64,000 nt of DNA from Kalaharituber pfeilii (GCA_015179045.1 WHUZ01000008.1:1054001-1118000), one strand, 5' to 3'; shown: positions 45,181-56,542, counted from the first letter of the stretch. The notes: a model not told the origin generated them from the sequence alone. Numbers and translations are program-made.

Positions 45181-46984
45181 GGAGATGCCGTCATGTTTAT
45201 ATTTGTGTTTTAAAATCTTTAATGTTTTCTTTTATTACTCTTCTGGTATGGAATTTGACGAAGATTTGACGAGATTTGACGAGATTCCGAGTTTTTTTTT
45301 TTTTCCTTTTTCGTTCTTTTTTTCAGGGAGGGGGGCCTACTAGAAAAATTTATGCTCAAATATTGATTAATGAATACTCTAAACATTGTATGGGATATTA
45401 GTGGCCTGTTGATTTTCACTCCTGATTTTATGTAACTGCTTGTGACTCTTATGGAATCATTCTGCTTTGGTAACGTAACGTTCGGCCTGTTAATTCTAAT
45501 GAGCGCCCAAGAATGTAGGTTTGTGGGTGTCCACAGAGCCTGGGCACCGGAACAGGTTCAGGCAGAAACTCTCTCCACGGCTATCATCAACACTCCCTCC
45601 AATCACGGCAGCTACCAAATCCGGTTCCCTCATCACGACGCATCACAATTGAAAGACAATCTTGATCACTCTTGGCGGATCGTTCCCTGGTTACGAGACT
45701 AGATCGTTCCTTCAAAAGTGTAAAGTTGGCATTATGATTTTCACTCCGCTCCCAGTCCATTCACTCCTTGCGCTTTGTATTCCCGACCCTATCCAAGGGC
45801 GTACAACGTAGCTTCAATTTTTTTCATTTTGCCAGCGTCTTCGTCCATCGCTACTGATGGAATAATCCACGTGCGATAGTCGACTGCAGCTTAACCAACA
45901 AAAAGCAAACTCGCCTACCGGAGAAGCGTGCTGTATGCATGCTCTTAAGGTAGGTTGGGTTTTTTTTATTTTACTTTTATTTATATCATATTTTTTTATA
46001 TTCTAACACCAGTTAAATTAGGAAAGTTTGGTGCGTAGATGTGAGTACATATGATTCGAACTAGTATATGGTCGGGTCCTTATTGGCCGTTGAGAGCCAG
46101 AATCATCTCCTCTTTCGTGCTGATTGGTTGGTGAGGTTGGAAGCCTCCATACTGCTCTTTCTATGGTCCTGCTCTTATCCCACCAGATCAGCGCTATGCT
46201 ATCGTCAAAATTCTGAAACTTGAAGCAATCAGCAAGAACTGACCGGGGTCATTTCAGAGTACCTAGTGCATAGCGCTCTTGCCTCTCCTGCATGGAAGCA
46301 CCTTTTTGGGATTCCCCACTTCTCCACCTGCATTTTTCACAGAGTTCAAACTTTGGCAAAGGTATCACTTTTACATAAGTGCCGTTATGCCTGCATCCTC
46401 CAATGCACATTTCTCTTCCTTCCTCTCTCCAGCAGACTGGAACAGTTCAACAAATGTGGCGTCAAAAGTGGAGTGCTGTGTATCATCCATCTACTGAGAC
46501 AAAGTCAGGTCTGCATGAGCAAGAGGGAGCTAAATAGACACGGCACCGGGAGTTGCTCATCCTACAAATCTTCCTGCGCAGGATATCTTGGGATAGCTTG
46601 CTCAAGCTGTGCAGAGTACTCGAGTACAATCGGCTTGTAGCAAATTCACACTGCGCCCCCACAGTCATGAGCAAAGACCGCCACATTTGCCAAGATGCGT
46701 GCGCTGCCAGGCAACCTTGGCCCGAGGCTAGCCTTCATCTCTGCTTGCATTAAGACATCCCTGTTGTGTAAGTGCAACATCATCGCTCTCTAACATGGTA
46801 ATAATAGGAAGACACAAAACGGCTGGCGCTTTGGATCAACACGAGAGTTTTTGCCAAGTCGTCGCTCGCTCAAAACTTGGTGCAATAAGAAATGACGATA
46901 CCCTGATGAAATTCTTTGCTAGAAAGCTTGATGCATTCGAATCGCTAAGTTTTATATAGGGTGTATAGACCAGAAAATGGTTGA
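45181..46984. other. Intergenic between regulator and dehydrogenase
   Basis: Contains the regulator's 3' flank, a micro-insert (45678-45710), T-rich tracts near 45290 and 45960, and short unassigned frames (46266-46640 and others). The dehydrogenase promoter should be in its right end. Confidence 0.4.
45678..45710 (+). repeat. Micro-insert 9 with perfect 9-bp duplication
   Basis: CTGGTTACGAGACTA (45687-45701) lies between identical GATCGTTCC copies (45678-45686 and 45702-45710). It has the same insert as 39829-39843 at an unrelated target. Confidence 0.88.
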
Positions 46985-48765
46985 ATGAATAAAGTCGTTG
47001 GCTCGATATTGAATTTCGTTCTCGATAGCGAAGAGCCGAGTTTTTCGACACCTCAACGAAGTGAGCCTCAAAAAGGAGCTACCCCAAACAACATGAACAC
47101 AGCAGCAAATATCACGGAGCGCGTCCTACGCCCTGGGCAGGAAGGAGCATCCGCTCCCGCGCAAGGTCCAGATGTCACAACTGATATTTCAAATCCTGCG
47201 CGGGATACCTCTAAATATGCAGACCCAAGTGGAGAAACCATGAAAGCTGTAGTATGGCAAGGTGCCAACAAGGTTGAGTTAGGTAAGTAAAGACCCAAAC
47301 GGTGGCTTGGCAATGAGAAATGTTGCTAACAATTTTGAAATAGTGGAAACCAATAAACCGAAGATTGTGGATGGTGGGGACGTGATCCTAAAAGTGACAG
47401 GGAGCTCAATTTGCGGCTCAGATCTTCATTTGTATCATGGGTCCATCATCCAGCTGCAAAAGGGAGACATCCTGGGGCATGAATTTTGTGGAAAGGTTGA
47501 GAGTGTTGGAGCCGACGTACGAGATCTCCAGCCCGGAGACAGGGTCGTTGCAAGCTTTCATATCGCATGTGGAAGATGCAGATATTGTCAGGAAGGTTTG
47601 ACAACGATGTGTGACAAGACCAGCGGAAGTGAGGTCCAAAATACACTCCATGGCTCCAGGCTTGCAGGTTCGTATTCATTAACAGTCTAAATTCATTGTG
47701 TCAGTAACTGAGGAAGTTAGGGACTTTTGGCTATTCCCATCTGATGGGTGGTTTTGCTGGTGGTCAGGCGGAGTATGTGAGGGTTCCCTATGCCGATATG
47801 AACTTGCTGAAGCTGCCACAAGATGTTCCTGATGAGAAAGGTACCAAACCTCAATGGAGCCTCCGATCCACTGAGACTTTTACAACTTACACGAGTGTTG
47901 CAGGCTTATACCTATCCGATGTTCTTGGCACCGCTTATCATTGTGTTAAGGACACTGGCATCAACAAGGGGAACACAGTAGCAATCTGGGGAATGGGGCC
48001 AATTGGCCTCTTTGTAGCAGTTTTTGCTTTCAAGGCGGGTGCAAGCCGGGTAATCGCTGTTGACAATAACTGGCGCCTTGCATATGCGAAATCGAAGATC
48101 CCCAATTTGGAGATTTTAGATTATTCGACGGTGCCGGCAAAGAAAGGAGTCAGTGGAGCCATTAACGAGCTCGTGCCTGGTGGCGTAGATGTCGCTCTTG
48201 AATGTGCTGCTGGAGAATATCCCAAAGGGTGGCTTCATGCTGCGGAGATGGCGCTGGGGCTTGAAACTGATACCTCTGAAATTCTCAACGAAATGATTCT
48301 GTCAGTGAGGAAATTTGGAAGATGTGGAATTACAGGCGTATATGCTGGCTGTGAGTATCTTGATTTTACTAATTTGTCTTATCGGTACTAATGAAGCTAT
48401 TCATGATAGTCACTAATCATTTCAACATCGGCGCGCTCATGGAGAGGGGAGTACGCCTTATTGGCAATGGTCAAGCTCCTATACAGAAATGTAAGCAGAA
48501 AGCTCATTACATCAACCTGCCCACCGAAGCTCGCAGCACTAACGATTATCTGAAACTAGATTGGAAGGACCTTTTGAAGATGATTCAGAACAATGAGATT
48601 GATCCTCTGATGACGCTCACTCATAGAATTTCCCTTGAGGACGTACCAACTGCCTATACGAAGTATGACAAGAAACTGGAGGGAATTGTGAAGGTGTTTG
48701 TGGAAACGAAATTCTCTGATCCTCCCAGTGCTGGAGCTCCTCGCTTGGCTCAATTGGCGCAGTGA
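46985..48765 (+). CDS. Zinc-dependent alcohol dehydrogenase (formaldehyde-dehydrogenase-like, MDR family)
   Basis: Six exons (46985-47282, 47344-47667, 47721-47840, 47904-48350, 48410-48490, 48560-48765) give a 491-residue protein in one frame. The catalytic-zinc region reads GSSICGSDLHLYHG and GHEFCGKVESVGADV. The structural-zinc motif is CGRCRYCQEGLTTMCD. The dinucleotide-binding motif is WGMGPIGLFVAVFAFKAGA, followed by AVDNNWRLAYAK. The C-terminal part has GQAPIQKYWKDLLKMIQ across the last intron. The N-terminal extension of about 85 residues before MKAVVWQG is unusual for the family and not obviously a targeting peptide; a later ATG at 47092 or 47240 could be the real start. The enzyme class oxidises alcohols or hydroxymethyl adducts with NAD(P); the substrate is not predictable. 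It lies downstream of, and on the same strand as, the Zn2Cys6 regulator. Confidence 0.9.
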
Positions 48766-49491
48766 GAGGTGTCAATATTGTTAGCTGAATGAAATTGGAT
48801 TGACAGGCTTTTGCTACGTGTACTGAAAATGTTTTTGCTACAGTACTACCTTCAGTACGTGATTTTGTCGTGTACTTAGTTTTTTTTACTTGTACCGAGT
48901 CATTAGTCTGGAATTGAGTTACTTGAAACCAGTTATGTGCTTCATCTACAACGTTGAAGGGGCGAAAGGACTATCAGATATCCTCTCACGTAGCTCATGC
49001 CTTTGACCTATTCGGCCGCTACTAGCTTAAGGACTGCCAAGCCCATATAAGTGACGGGCTACAATATTGTTACTTGCCTGTACTATATGGAGACTCCATT
49101 CCATGGCAATTCAACAGAACTTGAGAATTCGTGTATAGGGATTTAAGAAATGTTAGAAAGTGAGAGAGAAGGAAGGGGGTTCGTGAGCACCTCGAGCCTG
49201 ATGTCACGTGGTGTTAGTAAGCCCGTCCAAGTCGAGACTAGCATACAAGTTAGACTCGAATAAAGTACTGTCGCTGCTTGGCGCAAATATGGTACTTCCT
49301 GTTCGATACACCGTATCAACTCAATAGTAACAATGCTGTTTCATGGCCGAGCGTAGTCTGGTTCGGCCGAGCGCGCAGTCCGCCAGTCCCCTAAAATACT
49401 GTCTTATTTGAGAAACTACACTAAGAATACGCTTTACACGACCTATCCAACCACATATAACGGCCGGGCACGAGAACAATAACGGTCCAAC
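48766..49491. other. Intergenic with one micro-insert
   Basis: Downstream of the dehydrogenase. No gene; a micro-insert lies at 49345-49373. Confidence 0.35.
49345..49373 (+). repeat. Micro-insert 10 with perfect 9-bp duplication
   Basis: TAGTCTGGTTC (49354-49364) lies between identical GGCCGAGCG copies (49345-49353 and 49365-49373). Confidence 0.85.
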
Positions 49492-49500
49492 CAGTACATG

Positions 49501-50622
49501 CCTTTTTTTTTAAAAAAAAATTAATAATATCAGTACTCGCATGCCGCCCTATGGGCTATGGCGAGAAATTACAAAGGAAATAATGAAATAGAGATAAAGA
49601 CATTGTGAAGATCGGAAAGTAGGTAACACCTAGCCAAGTTATCTCTCCACCAACCTCGGTAAGTCCAACACGGGGTCCCCTTACCCCCATGGCCGGAGGC
49701 CTGTATATCGCCTCCAACACCCCTGGCCATCCTCCACGCCTCGGACCTGTCCCATATGTGTGTCGCTGTTTCCTCCTGCTCTCTGCACCATCTGCACCAT
49801 CTGCATTCCACGCTATCCGCCTGGCCCACCCTGTGCCTCCAGGCTCTCACACCTTTCCTTCCTAGTAGGCCCGCCAGTGTTGGCACCATGCCTCCCAATC
49901 TCTGCAATGACCTGTAGCTCAGGCCTAGTCTATTCCTCTCCTGAGCCCGTTGTGCCTTTGTCGTCATGCGCACGCCTGCCTCCGTGACTGTTTCTGTCTG
50001 GTAGAGTAGGAAGGCTCCTACCTTCGCTGCCTTGTCTGTCTCATTTCCCTTGATGCCCTTGTGTCCTTTCACCCACATTACCGCTATGTCCAGTCCTCCT
50101 CGGGCCACCCTGCCCTCCCAGACTCCCCTGCATATCTCGCTGGAACCATCTGGGGTTGGCCTCCCCTTTGCAATCTTCTTTAGCTTGTCAATCGCTGATT
50201 GCGAGTCTGATATGACTAGGATCTCCTCATCCCCTTTATTGAGAGCTCTGGATATGGCTATCAGGTCAGTGTCATTAACTGTGGGCCCTGTACCTAAGTA
50301 AGCCGGCTCCCTCCTGCCACCCCACCGAATGCCTGCCCCCATCCTCCCCTGGGCCTGCTGCTGTCTGTGTATACTGATTTCCAGCCTTCATCCTCTGCCT
50401 CCGTGATCTTCTCTTCCCACACCTCTTTCCTCGCTGCTGGTGTTAGTGAGGTGAGGTGAGGTGAGTACTGCCAGTGCAATTGGCTCCTTCCATCCCAGAC
50501 TGCCCCTCAGGTAGGTGTGGTTCTCCTCTTCCTCCAGTAGTCTTCCCTCTCTGAATCTCAGAGCCCGGCCCTCTACTCTAGTCCTTTCCCCTTCTATGAA
50601 TATTACGTGCTTTGTTTGCCAA
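49501..50622 (-). mobile_element. 5'-truncated LINE (B tail) with RNase H domain
   Basis: On the minus strand it encodes the ORF2 C-terminus in two frames: WKSVYTDSS (about 50365, the first RNase H aspartate region), ILVISDSQSAIDKLKKIAKG (about 50210), DIAVMWVKGHKGIKGNETDK (about 50070), then a Cys/His segment VECRWCR...THIWDR (about 49770-49810). A frameshift near 50340 separates the first from the rest. It ends in the B tail (CTCGCATGCCGCCCTATGGG, 49535-49560). A weak duplication CAGTACATG / CAGTACGTG (49492-49500, 50623-50631) may mark the limits. Confidence 0.75.
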
Positions 50623-50758
50623 CAGTACGTGACCATTGTACCTCCTTCTCGTGTGTAATATACTCTCCATTCTCATTGTTGCTTCCCTCTAAAGTGTCTA
50701 TTACCTCACTAAACGGAAAAAATCACATTATTGTCTTATTAGTGGGCCACTGATATCG

Positions 50759-50818
50759 CCCTGCCATGGCGAACAGCTGCAAGCGGGGTTATGTGACACA
50801 AAAAAAAAGAAAAAAAGA
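50759..50818 (+). mobile_element. Micro-retroelement, A type, with 13-bp TSD
   Basis: Flanks are GCCACTGATATCG (50746-50758) and GCCACTGCTATCG (50819-50831), 12 of 13 identical. The body is CCCTGCCATGGCGAACAGCT then GCAAGCGGGGTTATGTGA, with an A-rich tail. Confidence 0.9.
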
Positions 50819-50831
50819 GCCACTGCTATCG

Positions 50832-52192
50832 GCATAATTTACCATTATTGTTTCCTGTCTTATGCGCGAATTCTGTCCTATTGTAGAATAATTTCTTTGG
50901 CTAAGTACCTTACCTTTGCATACAACTGGAATATGCATACCAGCCTCGATATTGTATTAAATATTGAACAAAGTAGGTAGCTGGTATCGATCTATTTCCC
51001 AAATAGGATATCTTTGGCTGCCAACCCCTATTGCATTTCTACCAAGCATTTTATTCTAGACCAAAACCGGTACATAGCAAGGATTAAAGCCAACATCTGC
51101 GTCTCAGTGCGTGGTCTTTCTGTTTTCTGTAGTCCTACATACGATGTTGACAGACACCGAACTCTCTAGGGCCCACTTACCGGATACTTACTAGTTAGCA
51201 CCAGTGAAAACCTTTGCCCGTTGGCATGCGCAACTGCGCATGCACATGGTTATGATGACGGGTTTTGCTCCAACTTTTTGTCTGTTACACAAGGCATCGA
51301 GTGGCCCTGCAGAGTCAGTGGAGTACATTTCCAATATGCATAAAATCTGAAAAACTGTGAAACACCAAGGCATCTTTCTTCCCGGGATCTGCGTGGCGAA
51401 ATAATTTTGGTCATAATAGTGGCATCAGGGGAACCGTAAACTGGGGACGTCGTATTGGAAATGAATAATGAATAACTAGCTTGGTACCAAGGCGTTTCTG
51501 CTGTGAAGAAGAAACCGTGCAATCAGAGTAAAGAAACTGTAGGTATCAATAGAAGAAGATGGAGGCCTCCCTCACCTCTAGATCTGGTCTCTAGATAACT
51601 GCAATCATCTCAATCACCCGTTCCACTGGTCTACAGGTCAATCCCTAAAGCAGAGCACCCAGGGAAAACGATCTTCACAGCGACTACATCCACTCGCCTT
51701 CATTTTCATTTTCATTTTCCAATGAATCCGGCCACATACCATAGGATCTATTTACAGAATCATTGGTAAAATGAATTCACGGAATTGGCCGCAGAGCGGT
51801 TGCTTCCAGCAACCCATGAGAGGCAAAGAGGGGGCAACGCAGTCAGGGGCGGCCATTCCTACGCAGGCAATAACAGAACCAGACAACAATTTTAGTGGGC
51901 GACTTTGCAGCCTAGTCAAATACTGTAGTTGCTAATCCTGCCGCAAAAAATATCCTCATTTTGTGTTCTGTGGCAAAACTAGGCTGATAACAGCCCTATT
52001 GATATCTTCCAGAATTCTTTGTCAGTGGGAAATAGAAGATCTGGCTGTCGACAAGTCTGTCCTTTCAAGAAATTCTTATAACACTGCTTGCAGCGACTCG
52101 CCACCGCAGCGTTGTCTCTGGTTACAACGACGCACGCTCTAACTTTTAAGCAGAAGGTGTATTAACCTCATGACTAGAAGACCCCTTCAATG
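50832..52192. other. No gene recognised
   Basis: Short frames; three CATTTT repeats near 51700. Nothing else identified. Confidence 0.35.
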
Positions 52193-52201
52193 TTGTGGGA
52201 C

Positions 52202-52262
52202 GCCCTGCCATGGCGAACAGCTGCAAGCAGGGTTATGTGACAAAAAAAAAAAAAAAAAAAAA
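52202..52262 (+). mobile_element. Micro-retroelement, A type, with 9-bp TSD
   Basis: TTGTGGGAC is repeated exactly (52193-52201 and 52263-52271). The body is GCCCTGCCATGGCGAACAGC then TGCAAGCAGGGTTATGTGAC and poly(A). Confidence 0.9.
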
Positions 52263-52417
52263 TTGTGGGACTCCAAAACCAGAGTACGCACAAGACCGGT
52301 AAGGCAGGCCACTGCCTCCAAGCTACTATATGAATGCCGGAGAATAGATGCTCACAAGAACTCTTCTTATTGACGGGAATCTTGATGCTCAGAATGTCCA
52401 AGTTATTGAAAACGGGA

Positions 52418-53037
52418 TTTTTTTTTTTTTTTTTTTTTTATATCAATACTCGCTTGCCGCCCGACGGGCTATGGCGAGGGTCTTTATTAAAAGAAAGAAA
52501 AACCACTTCCTAACTACCCCAACAAACAAACACATCTCCGCTAAATACATGTGTTACCCGCGGTGACTCTCAGTGGTGCGGGTCTCCCAGAGTGCCAGTA
52601 CCTACTTCCGTCCCCTACCCCACTCGTACTGGTCCACTCTCAGCCATCGTCCCCCAAGCCTCACTTTCTCCACCTTGATCGTCTTCTCCAGGTAAAGCAC
52701 CACCGAACTGGTCTTCTTCCCCTCTTCAACCAGTCTTGCCTTTGACCTCAACCAGCGGATCCCTGTTGTCTTGCCTATCTTGTTGCCCGACTCCAGCCAC
52801 TTTCTCACCTTTCCCAGATCCTTCCTTAAGGCGATTCCATGTACGACGATGCCCTGTGCGGGAGTAGAGGCATCGGGAGTGGCGGATTTCTTCGTGGTGG
52901 GCTTTTTTGGGGCGCTGGGGAGTTTGGTGGGGCCCGGGGAGGGACCGGGGTTCTGTGTGTCTTTCCCCTTTAAGTGACTCTCGAATGCTTCCTCTTGGCT
53001 CGGAAGCTTCTGTCTCTTGGGTGTGGTGGGGGGGGGG
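52418..53037 (-). mobile_element. 5'-truncated ORF1-only LINE derivative, B tail
   Basis: TATTGAAAACGGGA is repeated exactly (52404-52417 and 53038-53051). The minus strand encodes the end of the linker and the RRM-like domain (GIVVHGIALRKDLGKV, WLESGNKIGKTTGIRWLRSK, TSSVVLYLEK, VRLGGRWLRVDQYEWGRGRK), stopping at about 52602. The 3' UTR carries a CCCGCGGTG...GTGCGGG hairpin (52557-52584), then the B tail and poly(A). The ORF is open towards the truncated 5' end. Confidence 0.88.
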
Positions 53038-53199
53038 TATTGAAAACGGGAGTTGTTTGTTGAGTCTTTCCAAAAAAATTGGTATGGTATTAACTCTGCG
53101 ATGCTCAGGCCGAGGAGTTGTGTGGAAATTTAGTCCGCTGATTGCAGCGGGCAGAGATGAAGGGGGTGCTTCAGACCGGTTTGGAGAAATCTGATGCGA

Positions 53200-53232
53200 T
53201 ACAACAGCTAGTCTGGTTGACTACACAACAGC
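53200..53232 (+). repeat. Micro-insert 11 with 9-bp duplication
   Basis: TAGTCTGGTTGACTA (53209-53223) lies between TACAACAGC (53200-53208) and CACAACAGC (53224-53232), 8 of 9 identical. The insert has TAGTC...GACTA ends. Confidence 0.75.
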
Positions 53233-53235
53233 CAC

Positions 53236-53266
53236 TCCATAGCTACTAACCAGACTATCCAGCTAC
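53236..53266 (-). repeat. Micro-insert 12, opposite orientation, next to micro-insert 11
   Basis: TAACCAGACTA (53247-53257) is the exact reverse complement of TAGTCTGGTTA. Flanks TCCATAGCTAC (53236-53246) and TCCAGCTAC (53258-53266) match if two bases are gapped. Confidence 0.6.
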
Positions 53267-53861
53267 ATTGCCTTCTGTTTTCTACAACCGGTTAATTCGA
53301 CACATTAAAGATGTAGCATGGAAGGGGAGTCTTAAGTAGCCGGACAGTAGAAATTTATCTCCATTGCCACAGTCCATCGGGTACAATCTTAAACGTCCCC
53401 AATTTATGTTGCATCTCCATGGTCCTCAGCCAATAATATTCCACTAAAGTAGCTTCATCCTCTCCTCCCTCCCTCCTCTGCTTAATCTACTTTCTTGAAT
53501 ACTTCCTCCTCAGTCCCCGTGACTACATCCCCTTCCCAACCTCTTTCGCCACCGTGGCCGGTCTCTAGCTGGGACCCCATAACATCCACGTACCCCATCA
53601 TGTCCCTCCTTGAAGTTGCGCAATAGCTCTCCATAGTTTTCTTTCGTAATTGTCCATGGATGAGTGCGCCGATGGAGATGCAGCGGAAGTGGTATTGGGA
53701 ATGCCAGGATGCAAAATTTTGTGGAGGTACTAGGCTATATGCTAGGGAGAGAGGCAGGGGAGGCACAGGTGGCAAGGTTGGTATTGTTCGGCTAGAGATT
53801 GGAAGTTGGTTGAGATAGCTTACTGTCACTGTAGATGATACAATAGGGGTTTCACACTTCA

Positions 53862-53893
53862 CGTTTGCACGGTCTCGAGACTGAGGTTTGCAT
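53862..53893. repeat. Possible micro-insert, palindromic form
   Basis: GGTCTCGAGACTGA (53871-53884) lies between CGTTTGCAC (53862-53870) and GGTTTGCAT (53885-53893), 7 of 9 identical. The insert reads as two ends (GTCTCG and CGAGAC) joined. Confidence 0.45.
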
Positions 53894-54423
53894 ATGTAAT
53901 CGATTAATTTGGACAGGAAAAGTCAAAGATGTGAATATATATTCACCATGTGTGGAAGTTCAACGTAATAAAGGATCCCAAGAGGAGTCCTGCGATCGAT
54001 AGCCAAACAAACAAGCACAGAAACTCACTAAAATCTGGATGGGTTCAGCCAGTCACTGTTCTTGTGCCTAGAAACGGGTTCCACCTCTAAGATAGTCCAT
54101 TTCTTGTTGCTTGAGGTATACCCAGGTGGAGGGAAAGCTATTGCACGTTGGTGCTTGACCTTCGACAGGGCAGCTCTTGCTGGCCCTTCTTACAGTGTGG
54201 GGAAGCTGAAAAGTAGCATGTTTGTTCTGTAATTAGGAAAGCAAGCAATCTTTTCGGCACTCCTGCAATACTGCACTTCGCACCCACGGTTCGCATTCGC
54301 TATTCAGCATGTGAGTACAAGCCTTGTGTGTGTATTCCGCCAGTTCTCAACCTCCTAGTCACTCTGAGGATAGGAGACACTATCGCTCTCCTCTTACAAC
54401 AGTATAGTCAATCCTGCGTGCCT

Positions 54424-55316
54424 GGGCATGAGCCCTCTCCCATGGCGCAAGGCGTATACTGGCATAGTAAGGGCGGTAGCTCTTTGGGGTTCCGAGATCG
54501 GCTGGAGGGGCCAGAGGAAATGGAGAGAGGAGCTTGAGAGGCTCCAGTATCAGGCCCTTCGTAAGTGTACAGGGGCGGTTCAGGGAGTGGCGAGGGAGAA
54601 TCGCAGGTGTCGAAAATGTGACCACAATCCTGGATCAGAGTCAGGCGAGGTATGCATTAAAGTCAATAAGGGACCCTACAGGAGTAGGGGACCTATGGAC
54701 TGAGAGCTTCAGAGGGATTGAGGTTGCAGACCCCGACAGGGAAGGGGAGAAGGGGAGAGACTGGAGAGACTTTAGCCTAGGCCATACCACAGAGAAGAAT
54801 GACGGGTTTGAGTGAGCAGCCGGAAAGATCGCCAGCACACTCGAGGTCGATGAGGACGAGGAAGTGTCCTGGGGACGAGAGGTACAACCACCTGCAGCAG
54901 AAATTGAGGTCATCGACCTCAAACTGGGCAAGGAGGATTCTCGAGCCAAGTGGGAGGAGGCTATCAGCAAGGCCAAGGGCGATCAGTAGCCATTTTCACA
55001 GATGGCAGTCACTGTGAGGAAGGGGGAGTTGGAGGTGGATGGGTAGGCACAAAAGCCACTGTATGCGATGACGAGGTCTTAGGCATGAGGGGCGCCCTTG
55101 AAGCTGTCAATAGCAGGGCGAAGATGCTGCTGCTTGCAGACTCTCAGGCAGCCATCAGCGCAGTCAAGAGAGCAGGAAAAACTGGCAAGGCGAGGACTGC
55201 GGACCTGGCGCGCATGGTAGAGCTTGTGGCAGAAAGGCGGCGGAGGCTGAGAGATGCTGGGGCTGTGAAACTGGCATGGGTGAAGGCTCACGTAGAAATT
55301 GAGGGCAATGAGAGGG

Positions 55317-55354
<38 letters not shown>

Positions 55355-56026
55355 TTTCACGTGACCCCGCATGCAGCTGTTCGCCAAGGCAGGGCCCCTG
55401 GGTCTAGACCCTCAAAGCCCGGAGGCAGGCTTGTGAGAGGGCAGATGAGAAGGCGAAAGAAGGAGCTGCCTGCTTGAGGTATGATGGACAAGCTACAAAA
55501 GGTGGTCTGCATCAAGAGAGTTAGTCAGGAAGAGGAAGGAGGAGAGGGGACGAGCTGGTTTTGGTAGTCTCATCTGGTTTTGGAAGAGGAAAATTTGTGA
55601 GGCGGTGCAGAAGGGCCCTCACCAACTACACCTGGCTGCGGACCGGGAAAGGTGGAGCCATGTGGAGGAGGAAAACCAGTGGTGAGGAGGTGCGATGCAG
55701 CTGCGGGGAGGCTTGGAGTGCAGAACATGTGGTATTCAAGTGCAGCGAGCTGGAACGGCTCAAGAGAAAGAGGAGAATGGTGAAATGGTCACCTGGCGGT
55801 GCTGGGAGGACTTAGAGGAGAAGGGGTGGAGGGGGACGCAGGAGGGAGGAGGGGCTAGCCGTAGGACCGGAGGGTACATTAGATGCCCAATGTATGTATA
55901 TAGCGAGTGGGTGTAGATAGGTAGTTGCTTGACCTGACCCGGGTATATGGGTCCCTGCCATAGGCTGGTAGCCTGTATGCGGGGTTACGGGACTCGAAAA
56001 AAAAAAAAAAGAAAAAAAAAAAAAAA
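54424..56026 (+). mobile_element. 5'-truncated LINE (A' tail), RT-thumb to RNase H, with exact 11-bp TSD
   Basis: CCTGCGTGCCT is repeated exactly (54413-54423 and 56027-56037). The plus strand encodes the end of the reverse-transcriptase region (GIVRAVALWGSEIGWRGQRK, about 54460-54520), then RNase H motifs IFTDGSHCEEGG (about 54990), LLLADSQAAISAVKRAGK (about 55130) and VKLAWVKAHVEIEGNERAD (about 55265-55320). After a nested element it continues with NYTWLRTGKGG and a Cys/His segment CSCGEAWSAEHVVFKC (about 55695). It ends CCTGCCATAGGCTGGTAGCC, TGTATGCGGGGTTACGGGAC and poly(A). Frame changes show it is dead. The TDGS, DSQ and GNExAD residues identify the RNase H. Confidence 0.9.
55322..55433 (-). 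mobile_element. Long-form A micro-retroelement inside the LINE RNase H region
   Basis: TGAGAGGGCAGAT is repeated exactly (55309-55321 and 55434-55446) within the LINE codons for GNERAD. The insert is about 30 T, the reversed A core and the extra 5' part ending AAGCCCGGAGGCAGGCTT. Confidence 0.93.
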
Positions 56027-56052
56027 CCTGCGTGCCTTCCATCTATTGTCTA

Positions 56053-56542
56053 CAGTAGACTCTCGATATAAGAATGTCATCGGGGTATATTCTTATGTCA
56101 ACTATATTCTTATATAGAACTAAGTACAGGAAAGGCTCTCAGAGATACAGGAAAGGTGCAGAATATAAAAAGGGTGTAAAATAGGTTCGAGGAAGTACAG
56201 GAAACAGAGAAGATGTCTACACGTAAAGAGAATAGGGTCCGCAAAAGTGCTAAGACGATGGCCTGGGCTAGAGAAATCCGTAACTTTTCTTTGCCTATTT
56301 TTTTTTACTCTTCTCAGCTGTTTTTAGCGCGTTCAATGCAACGCTGCTCTTTGTATGGGTACATACTTCTTATCGATAAGCTTACTCTTATAGGCCTAGT
56401 GCAGCAGGTGAGTTACCAACTCCTTGCGTTAAGCCCTTTGCTCAATATAAGAATATATTGACTAAGCAGAAAACTGAAGAATATTCCGTATATCAATACT
56501 GTATATTCTTATGTCGGACATGCTAGTCTCGAGAGTCTACTG
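56053..56542. mobile_element. 490-bp pogo-like non-autonomous element, TA target site
   Basis: TA at 56051-56052 and 56543-56544. The left end begins CAGTAGACTCTCGATATAAG and the reverse complement of the right end begins CAGTAGACTCTCGAGAC. Repeated TATATTCTTATGTC motifs occur near both ends. The interior frame (56213-56461) begins with a basic stretch (STRKENRVRKSAKTMAWARE) that might be the relic of a DNA-binding N-terminus. Confidence 0.75.

Larger units (their letters stand above)
53052..54412. other. Unassigned with two adjacent micro-inserts
   Basis: The frame 53482-53862 (minus, 126 codons) has ordinary composition but no domain; I do not call it. Micro-inserts lie at 53200-53232 and about 53236-53266, with a possible one at 53862-53893. 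Confidence 0.3.

Noticed and set aside
49226..49245. GTCGAGACTA as a micro-insert
   Set aside because: No 9-bp duplication could be aligned on either side.
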